Shown here piece by piece: positions 32,369 to 37,315 of a DNA stretch of 37,315 nucleotides. The DNA lies in the NCBI GenBank assembly GCA_035715725.1, contig DASTKT010000071.1, forward strand, positions 1 through 37,315, in the 5' to 3' direction. How positions within the stretch are numbered: position 1 is the first letter of the stretch; every line of letters begins with the position of its first letter. A program made the translations under genes and the position numbers. The notes under the pieces are model-generated. The model was not told the origin of the DNA. It made no database searches and saw only the letters and a program-made list of their open reading frames with translations. The stretch comes from JADGGV01 sp035715725 (GTDB lineage Bacteria; Gemmatimonadota; Gemmatimonadetes; Longimicrobiales; RSA9).

Positions 32369-33228
32369 CCGGCGCGCTCCGACCGCCGGAGATCACGCTG
32401 CGGGCGCAGGTGGCGGCGCTCCTCGAGGCGAGCGCGCCGAAGCCCGGGAACGTCGGCCGGCATCACGACTTCGGCGACACCTCGTTCGACGATTTCCTGC
32501 TGAGCGCGGCGGCGATCGGCCCGGCGCTCGGCGAAGCGGCCACGCTCGGCGTAGGGGGCGCGGTCGAGCAGGCCATCGCGGAGACGCGGCGCTGGGTGCG
32601 CACGAACACGAACCTCGGCATCGTGCTGCTGTTCGCGCCGCTGGCGCGCGCGGCGGCGCTCGACGCCGGCCCGCTGCGGAGCCGCGTCTCGGAGGTGCTG
32701 GCGGAGCTGACGGTGGCGGACGCGCGCGCCGCGTACGCGGCGATCCGCGCGGCGAGCCCCGGGGGGCTGGGCGAGGTGCCCGAGCAGGACGTGCGCGGCA
32801 CGCCGACGGCCTCGCTGCGCGAGGCGATGCGCCTGGCCGCCGACCGGGACTCGATCGCCCGGGAGTACGTGACGGACTTCGCACTCACGTTCGAGACCGC
32901 GCTGCCGGCGCTGCGCCGCTCGCGGACGGCGGGCGCCGGCTGGCCGGCGGCGGTGCTGGAAACGTTCCTGACACTGCTCGCGGCGGCGCCGGACTCGCTC
33001 ATCGCCCGGAAACGGGGGCCCAGCGCCGCCGCCGCGGCGAGCCGCGAGGCCGCCCGCGTCCTCGCGTGCGGCCCGCCGGGCAGCGCCGAGCGGGACGCGG
33101 CCGTGGCGCGGCTCGACCGCGCGCTGCGCAGCGACGGCAACGCGCTCAACCCGGGGACCACCGCGGACCTCACCGCCGCCGCGATCTTCGCCCTGCTCCT
33201 CGAGGACGGCCCCAGCGGCCAGGAGTAG
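32365..33228 (+). CDS. CitG/MdcB-like (triphosphoribosyl-dephospho-CoA synthase family) protein
   Basis: A 287-residue helical protein of the CitG/MdcB superfamily, recognised from LLEASAPKPGNVGRHHDFGDTSFDDFLLSAAAIGPAL near the N-terminus. RRWVRTNTNLGIVLLFAPLARAA and DVRGTPTASLREAMRLAADRDSIAREY follow, and SDGNALNPGTTADLTAAAIFALLLEDG ends it. Classical members join ATP to dephospho-CoA for the citrate lyase or malonate decarboxylase prosthetic group; no such enzyme is here. Homologues occur in H4MPT clusters of methylotrophs. A phosphoribosyl-transfer role in cofactor biosynthesis is plausible because H4MPT contains ribose phosphate, but unproven. The ATG at 32365 overlaps the ligase stop, and the pterin gene starts four bases after its stop. 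Confidence 0.85.
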   Translation: MTGALRPPEITLRAQVAALLEASAPKPGNVGRHHDFGDTSFDDFLLSAAAIGPALGEAATLGVGGAVEQAIAETRRWVRTNTNLGIVLLFAPLARAAALDAGPLRSRVSEVLAELTVADARAAYAAIRAASPGGLGEVPEQDVRGTPTASLREAMRLAADRDSIAREYVTDFALTFETALPALRRSRTAGAGWPAAVLETFLTLLAAAPDSLIARKRGPSAAAAASREAARVLACGPPGSAERDAAVARLDRALRSDGNALNPGTTADLTAAAIFALLLEDGPSGQE

Positions 33229-33231
33229 CCC

Positions 33232-33717
33232 ATGCCCGAGTACAAGGTATCGGTGGAGAAGGACTACCTCGTCTTCGCGGCGGGGCACTTCATCACGTAC
33301 GGCGGCCTGTGCGAGGCGCTGCACGGCCACAACTACCGGGCGCGCGTCGAGCTCGAGGGCGAGCTGGACGAGAACCACTACGTCTTCGATTTCGGTGCGC
33401 TGAAGAAGATCATGAGGCGCCTGGTCGACGAGCTGGACCACCGGATGCTGCTCCCGCTCGAGAACCCGCACATCGTGCTGGCGGAGGAGGACGGCGCGAT
33501 CCGCGTCACGTACGGCAAGCGGGTCTACGTCTTCCCGCGCGAGGACGTGGTGCTGCTCCCGGTCCCGAACACCACGGCGGAGATGCTGGCGCGCCATCTC
33601 GGGCTGCGGCTGAGGGACGAGCTGGCGCGGGTGGGCGCCACGAACGTGAGCGTGCTGCGGGTCGAGGTGGAGGAGAGCTTCGGTCAGGCGGCGCACTACC
33701 GCGAGGAGCTGCGTTGA
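33232..33717 (+). CDS. 6-pyruvoyl-tetrahydropterin synthase (PTPS)/QueD-family enzyme
   Basis: A 161-residue T-fold enzyme. Zinc ligands are His19 (FAAGHF), His31 and His33 (ALHGHNY). The motif is C27-E28-A-L-H-G-H, with the Cys expected of PTPS/QueD followed directly by a Glu. That Cys-Glu combination is what I recall for promiscuous PTPS-I/III members that can also make 6-hydroxymethyl-dihydropterin, the pterin head of folates and H4MPT. ALKKIMRRLVDELDHRMLLP and VEVEESFGQAAHYREEL complete the fold. The ATG at 33232 has AGGAG six bases upstream and lies four bases after the CitG-like gene. The context in the C1 cluster favours H4MPT supply over queuosine or biopterin synthesis, but this is inferred. 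It is the last gene of the rightward block. Confidence 0.85.
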   Translation: MPEYKVSVEKDYLVFAAGHFITYGGLCEALHGHNYRARVELEGELDENHYVFDFGALKKIMRRLVDELDHRMLLPLENPHIVLAEEDGAIRVTYGKRVYVFPREDVVLLPVPNTTAEMLARHLGLRLRDELARVGATNVSVLRVEVEESFGQAAHYREELR

Positions 33718-33851
33718 GGGAACCGGAGCACGTCCGCGGACCCGGACGAACGCCACCGGTCGGGCTCGAGGTTGGGGGATGCGGGGCGGGGTCGACGCCC
33801 GATAGCGATCGTCTCCGGGGGGCGATGTGCAGGCGGCCTGGCAGCCGAGGC

Positions 33852-34598
33852 TCACGTCGCACCGCGTCGCCGGTCAGGACTCGTGCCACACCCGGCCCTG
33901 ATGACCCCCTCGTGCAGCGCCGTGGCGACGAGGGCGCCGGCGCAGCCGAGCCCCGCGAGCGCACGCAGGTCGCGCGCGTCGCGGACGCCGCCGCCGGCAA
34001 GGAGCCGGACGTCCGGGAGGCGCTCGCGGATCCGGCCGAGCAGCTCGAGCGGCGGGCCGCCGCCGGCGCCGACGCGCGCCAGGTCGAGGACCAGGACGTC
34101 GCGGACGCCGGCACCGCGCGCCGCCCGCGCCAGCTCGAGCGGCTCGGCGCCGGCCAGACCGGGGCTCGCGGCCACGGGGCGGCCGGCACGGAGGTCGAGG
34201 CTGAAGACGGTGCGCTCGGCGCCGAGGGCGCGGACGATGGCGGCCAGCTCGTCGAAGCCGCCGAGCGTCTCGAGCCCGACAACGACGCGGGCCGCGCCGG
34301 CCTCCCGCAGCCGGTTCGCCGCCTCCGGCGTGCGCACGCCGGCATCCACCAGCAGCGCGAGACCCAGCGTGGCGAGGCGCTCCACGTCGGGGCGCGGGTC
34401 CGCGGTCCCGGCAATGGCGTCGAGGTGCGCCACGTAGAGCGACCGGCAGCCGAGGCGGTCGCGGAACGCGGCCGCGAGAGCGAGCGGATCCTCGCCGTCG
34501 CCGAGGATGCCGCGGACGACGGCGTAGCTCGCGCGGTCGCCGCCGCGGGCATGGACGGCGCGGCCGGCCTTCAGGTCCAGCACGGGGATGACGTCCAT
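33852..34598 (-). CDS. HisA/HisF-family TIM-barrel protein of the H4MPT/methanofuran cluster
   Basis: A 248-residue TIM barrel resembling HisA. MDVIPVLDLKAGRAVHARGGDR carries the first-strand Asp (Asp8) of HisA. Then come SLYVAHLDAIAGTADPR, LALLVDAGVRTPEAANRL, RVVVGLETLGG and SLDLRAGRPVA. VLVLDLARVGAGGG with LLAGGGVRDARDLRAL gives the phosphate-binding end. Such HisA/HisF-related proteins recur in methanogen and methylotroph C1 clusters and are not the histidine enzyme; the reaction is unknown. It is the only minus-strand gene in this region. Its ATG at 34598 shares a base with the start codon of the divergent ATP-grasp gene, and it converges with the PTPS gene. Confidence 0.82.
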   Translation of the reverse strand: MDVIPVLDLKAGRAVHARGGDRASYAVVRGILGDGEDPLALAAAFRDRLGCRSLYVAHLDAIAGTADPRPDVERLATLGLALLVDAGVRTPEAANRLREAGAARVVVGLETLGGFDELAAIVRALGAERTVFSLDLRAGRPVAASPGLAGAEPLELARAARGAGVRDVLVLDLARVGAGGGPPLELLGRIRERLPDVRLLAGGGVRDARDLRALAGLGCAGALVATALHEGVIRAGCGTSPDRRRGAT

Positions 34599-35725
34599 TG
34601 CGGATCCTGGTCCACGAGTTCGTGAGCGGCGGCGGCTTCGGCGCCCGCCCGGTCCCCGCCTCGCTGGCGCGGGAAGGCGCGGCGATGCGCGCGGCGCTGC
34701 TGGCCGACCTGGCGGCGCTCCCCGGCCTCGAGCTGGCCGCCACGGCGGATGCGCGGCTCGGCGTGCGCACGCCGCCGGGCGTTCGCGTCCTGCCGCCGGC
34801 CGCGGGGGCGGACTTCCGCCGGCTCGTCGAGGATGCCGACGCGGTCTGGCTGGTGGCGCCGGAGACGCACGGCACGCTGGCGCGGCTCGCCGCAGTCGTC
34901 GAGCGCGCCGCGACGCGGCTCCTCGGGCCGGGCGCGGCGGCGATCCGCCGGGCGTCCGACAAACGGGCACTGGCGCGGCGGCTGGCGGCGGCGGGCGTGC
35001 CCGTGCCGGAGACGCGCGTGCTCGCGGACGCCGACTTCGCGGGCGCCGGCACGGAACGGCTTTCGAGCACGGGCACGGACGCGAAACGGCGGTCTAGCAC
35101 GGGCATGGATGCGGACGCGAAACGGCTTTCGGGCGCCGGCACGGACGCCGAGGCGCTCGGCTACCCGGTCGTGGTGAAGCCCGCGCGCGGCGCCGGGTGC
35201 GACGGCGTCGGCCTGGCCCGCGACGCCGGCGAACTGCGCCGGGCGGTCGCGGCGGCGCGGCGCGCGGCGGGCGGCGGCGCGGTCCTGCTCCAGCGCTACG
35301 TCGCCGGCGTGGCCGCGAGCGTCTCGCTCGTCGGCGACGGCTGCCACGCCGTTCCGCTCGCGGTCAACGCGCAGCGCGTGCGCGCCGGGCTGCCGTTCCG
35401 GTACGCGGGCGGCGAGACGCCACTCCGCCACCCGCTGGCCTCCCGGGCCGCCGAGCGCGCGGTCGCCGCGTGCGCCGCGCTCCCGGGACTCCTCGGCTAC
35501 GTCGGCGTCGACGTGGTGCTGACCGGGGAGGACGCCGTCGTGGTGGAGGTGAACCCGCGCCTCACGACGGCGTACCTCGGCCTCCGGCGCGCGCTCGGCG
35601 TGAACCCGGCGGAGATTGCGCTCGCGGCGTGCCTCGGAACGCTCCCGGAGGCGCCGCCGCGGGCGGTGCGCCGGGTCCGATTCACGGCCGGCGGCGCGGC
35701 GCGGGCGGCGGAGGTGCCGGCATGA
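34598..35725 (+). CDS. mfnD: ATP-grasp ligase, MfnD-like (probable tyramine-glutamate ligase)
   Basis: A 375-residue ATP-grasp protein. The start MRILVHEFVSGGGFGARPVP is characteristic of the ATP-grasp gene in H4MPT/methanofuran clusters. Core blocks are SDKRALARRLAAAGVPVPETR, LGYPVVVKPARGAGCDGVGLAR, VLLQRYVAGVAASVSLVGDG and VGVDVVLTGEDAVVVEVNPRLTTAYLGL. In methanogens MfnD joins glutamate to tyramine for methanofuran. The neighbours (mfnF-like, mfnE-like) support that. Residues about 147-186 form an unusual repetitive insert just before the nucleotide-binding strand. The start is a TTG at 34598, because the conserved N-terminus begins there. That base is also the first base of the divergent HisA-like gene's ATG, leaving no gap for promoters. 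Gene symbol is by family and context. Confidence 0.8.
   Translation: MRILVHEFVSGGGFGARPVPASLAREGAAMRAALLADLAALPGLELAATADARLGVRTPPGVRVLPPAAGADFRRLVEDADAVWLVAPETHGTLARLAAVVERAATRLLGPGAAAIRRASDKRALARRLAAAGVPVPETRVLADADFAGAGTERLSSTGTDAKRRSSTGMDADAKRLSGAGTDAEALGYPVVVKPARGAGCDGVGLARDAGELRRAVAAARRAAGGGAVLLQRYVAGVAASVSLVGDGCHAVPLAVNAQRVRAGLPFRYAGGETPLRHPLASRAAERAVAACAALPGLLGYVGVDVVLTGEDAVVVEVNPRLTTAYLGLRRALGVNPAEIALAACLGTLPEAPPRAVRRVRFTAGGAARAAEVPA
35036..35155 (+). repeat. In-frame repeat insert in the mfnD-like gene
   Basis: About four imperfect copies of a unit of roughly 30 bases built on GGCACGGACGCGAAACGGC encode residues about 147-186 (TERLSSTGTDAKRRSSTGMD, then ADAKRLSGAGTDAE). They lie between the central helix and the conserved LGYPVVVKP strand of the ATP-grasp fold. 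All copies keep frame. Confidence 0.7.
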
Positions 35726-37272
35726 GGCCCGAATCGTCCCCGATCCCGGGCCCGGTCCCGGTCCCGGTCCAGGAACCGGATCCGCGCACGGGTCACGCCG
35801 TCAACGCCGCGAGGATGCGCCCGTCCGGACGCCCTTGCGGCGTTCACGGCAATAATCGCCGCGATCCCCGCGAGCGTCTCCTCGAGGCCCGTGCGTGCGG
35901 GGTTCACGGCAGCGCTTCCCGCGCTCACGGCAGCGATTCCGGCCGGTACCCGGATACGGGAACGATCCTAGGGTGGGACATCGGCGGCGCGAACGTCAAG
36001 GCGGCGCGGCTGGCCGGGCCGGACCCGGCGAACGCCGTCGTGGTCGAGCGGCCGTTCGCGCTCTGGCGCGAGCCGGAGCGGCTCGCCGAGGTTCTCGCCG
36101 AGGTGGCCGCCGAGATGCTCGACGCCGGGGCCGGGGCGCTCCTCCCAGGCGCGGCCGCGGAGGTGGGCGCGGGCGCCGGCGCGCGCGGCGGTGTCGGCGC
36201 GGCGATCGAGCTCGGACCGGCGGCGGCGATGGCGATCACGATGACGGCGGAGCTGGCGGACTGCTTCGAGACGAAGCGCGCCGGCGTGCTCGCCGTTCTG
36301 GACGCGTTCTCGCAGGCTTTCCCCGCCACGCCCGCGTGGGTCTACGGCACCGACGGCCGCTTCCGCGCGCCGGCGGCGGCGCGGCGCGCGCCCGGGCGCG
36401 TGGCCGCCGCGAACTGGCTGGCCGCGGCGACGTGGGCGGCGCGCCGGCACCCGGACGCGCTGCTGCTCGACGTGGGGAGCACGACGACGGACGTCGTCCC
36501 GCTCGTCGCCGGGAGGGTGGCGGCGCGCGGGCGGACGGACACCGAGCGGCTCGCCGCCGGCGAGCTGGTCTACACCGGCGCGCTGCGCACGCCGGTCGCC
36601 GCGCTCGTGCGGCGGGTGCCGCTGCGGCGGGGGTGGTGCCGCGTGGCCGCGGAGCACTTCGCGATCGCCGCCGATGCGCACCGCTGGCTCGGGCGCATCG
36701 GGCCGGCGGAGTACACGTGCGAGACGCCGGACGCCCGCGGCACGAGCCGGCGCGAGTGCGCGCGGCGGCTGGCGCGCGTCGTCTGCGGCGACCTCGAGTC
36801 GGTGACCGCGGCGGAGGTGACGGCGATCGCGCGCCGCGTGGTGGAGGCGCAGCGCCGTCAGATCGGCGCCGCGATCCGGCAGGTGCTCGGCCGCCTGGGC
36901 GCGGCGGCGCCGCGCGTGGCTCTCGCGGCGGGGTGCGGGCACCGCCTGGCCGCGGAGGCGGCCCGCGACGCCGGGCTGGAGCCGATCGCGCTCGCGGAGG
37001 CGTGGGGAGCCGGCGGCGCGCTGGCCGCGCCGGCGCTCGCGGTGGCGTGCCTGCTCGCGGAGCGGTGGGCGGGGTGGCCGGCGCGGGACGACGAGCCGGC
37101 CTCGCACGCCGAGCCGGCCTCGCACGCCGAGCCGGCCTCGCACGCCGAGCCGGCGCGGGACGCCGAGCCGGCGTCGCACGCCGAGCCGGCGCGGGGCGAC
37201 GGCGGATCCGAGCCCGGCCGGCACCCGCGCCCGGCCGGCGGCGCGCCGCCGGCGGGCGCGCCCGACCCATGA
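35722..37272 (+). CDS. mfnF: H4MPT-linked C1-transfer pathway protein, MfnF-like (hydantoinase/oxoprolinase fold)
   Basis: A 516-residue protein with an ASKHA-type core. TILGWDIGGANVKAARLAG (about 81-99) is the first phosphate loop, AMAITMTAELADCFETKRAGV is a family hallmark, and LLLDVGSTTTDVVPLVAGRV is the second loop. The C-terminal VALAAGCGHRLAAEAARDAGLEP closes it. Methanogen MfnF joins the aminomethylfuran unit to glutamyl-tyramine; bacterial homologues are annotated as H4MPT-linked C1-transfer proteins. Residues 1-80 are an atypical low-complexity extension with CGVHG twice, and the C-terminus carries a six-residue repeat. The ATG at 35722 overlaps the mfnD-like stop (ATGA) and has GGAGG seven bases upstream, so the extension is probably translated. 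Its own stop overlaps the next gene (ATGA). Confidence 0.8.
   Translation: MRPESSPIPGPVPVPVQEPDPRTGHAVNAARMRPSGRPCGVHGNNRRDPRERLLEARACGVHGSASRAHGSDSGRYPDTGTILGWDIGGANVKAARLAGPDPANAVVVERPFALWREPERLAEVLAEVAAEMLDAGAGALLPGAAAEVGAGAGARGGVGAAIELGPAAAMAITMTAELADCFETKRAGVLAVLDAFSQAFPATPAWVYGTDGRFRAPAAARRAPGRVAAANWLAAATWAARRHPDALLLDVGSTTTDVVPLVAGRVAARGRTDTERLAAGELVYTGALRTPVAALVRRVPLRRGWCRVAAEHFAIAADAHRWLGRIGPAEYTCETPDARGTSRRECARRLARVVCGDLESVTAAEVTAIARRVVEAQRRQIGAAIRQVLGRLGAAAPRVALAAGCGHRLAAEAARDAGLEPIALAEAWGAGGALAAPALAVACLLAERWAGWPARDDEPASHAEPASHAEPASHAEPARDAEPASHAEPARGDGGSEPGRHPRPAGGAPPAGAPDP
37090..37197 (+). repeat. Six tandem 18-bp units in the mfnF-like gene
   Basis: Six in-frame copies of an 18-bp unit (consensus GCCGAGCCGGCCTCGCAC) encode A-E-P-A-S-H or A-E-P-A-R-D near the C-terminus. 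The first unit differs in its first codon, and units 4 and 6 carry CGG (Arg) where the others have TCG (Ser). It is a coding minisatellite, not CRISPR: there are no spacers. Confidence 0.9.
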
Positions 37273-37315
37273 CCCGCCCCCCACCGCCCGACGCCGTCCT
37301 CAAGCTGGGCGGCAG
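37269..37315 (+). CDS. Amino-acid-kinase-like protein, probable MfnE homologue (partial)
   Basis: Only the first 15 residues are in the window: MTRPPPPDAVLKLGG. The VLKLGG start is the first strand and glycine loop of amino-acid-kinase-fold proteins, and the ATG overlaps the mfnF-like stop (ATGA). In methanogens MfnE, a kinase of this fold, makes the furan diphosphate used by MfnF. Family and role rest on these few residues plus position. Confidence 0.6.
   Translation, partial: MTRPPPPDAVLKLGG

Noticed and set aside
37090..37197. Possible CRISPR array from six tandem repeats
   Set aside because: The units are contiguous without spacers, only 18 bp, and translate in frame within a gene.

Overview
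The window is very GC-rich bacterial DNA with dense, mostly ATGA/GTGA-overlapped genes. It carries lanthanide-type methanol oxidation genes, a full tetrahydromethanopterin (H4MPT)/methanofuran C1 pathway, a Ku protein, and secreted proteins with signal peptides ending in A-Q-A-like sites. This suggests a soil or sediment methylotroph of the Gemmatimonadota or Rokubacteria/Methylomirabilota type. That placement is inferred from gene content and style; no rRNA or other phylogenetic marker is present.

Region 1 (1-11761) is accessory. It opens with the tail of a tricorn-like S41 protease. A three-gene minus-strand operon follows: a bacterial gasdermin-like protein, a papain-like protease fused to an alpha/beta hydrolase, and a peptidoglycan amidase. 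Together they look like a pore / protease / wall-hydrolase self-lysis or defence module. Next is a visibly AT-richer insert with a subtilisin-like lipoprotein and a small lipoprotein. This insert abuts a second gasdermin-like gene that keeps its start and ribosome site but has lost its C-terminal half. Then come a secreted PAP2 phosphatase, a protein with a CNF-toxin-like Cys/His deamidase signature, a secreted D-aminoacylase-type amidohydrolase and a small unknown protein.

Region 2 (11950-16979) holds a HAD phosphatase, Ku, a secreted protein of unknown function and a secreted trypsin-like protease. It also has two copies of a G-rich/C-rich hairpin repeat and a short frameshifted gene enclosed by a 21-bp perfect inverted repeat in GC-simple DNA.

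Region 3 (16980-22486, minus strand) is the periplasmic methanol-oxidising operon: xoxF (PQQ/lanthanide methanol dehydrogenase), xoxJ, xoxG (cytochrome c), a PQQ-system ABC-type binding protein and a YVTN beta-propeller. Divergent promoters between xoxF and fae share an inverted 9-bp box around their -35 elements. The fae leader contains a hairpin followed by nine Ts that looks like a transcription attenuator.

Region 4 (23176-37315, plus strand except one gene) carries formaldehyde from H4MPT condensation to formate: fae, mtdB, an ATP-grasp gene, fhcB-A-D-C and mch. It continues into probable cofactor-biosynthesis genes: a RimK-like ligase, a CitG/MdcB-like protein and a PTPS-family pterin enzyme. 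A HisA-like gene on the minus strand meets an mfnD-like ATP-grasp gene head to head, and mfnF-like and mfnE-like genes follow, the last cut by the window edge. XoxF makes formaldehyde in the periplasm, Fae/MtdB/Mch/Fhc oxidise it in the cytoplasm, and the distal genes probably make the pterin and furan carriers.
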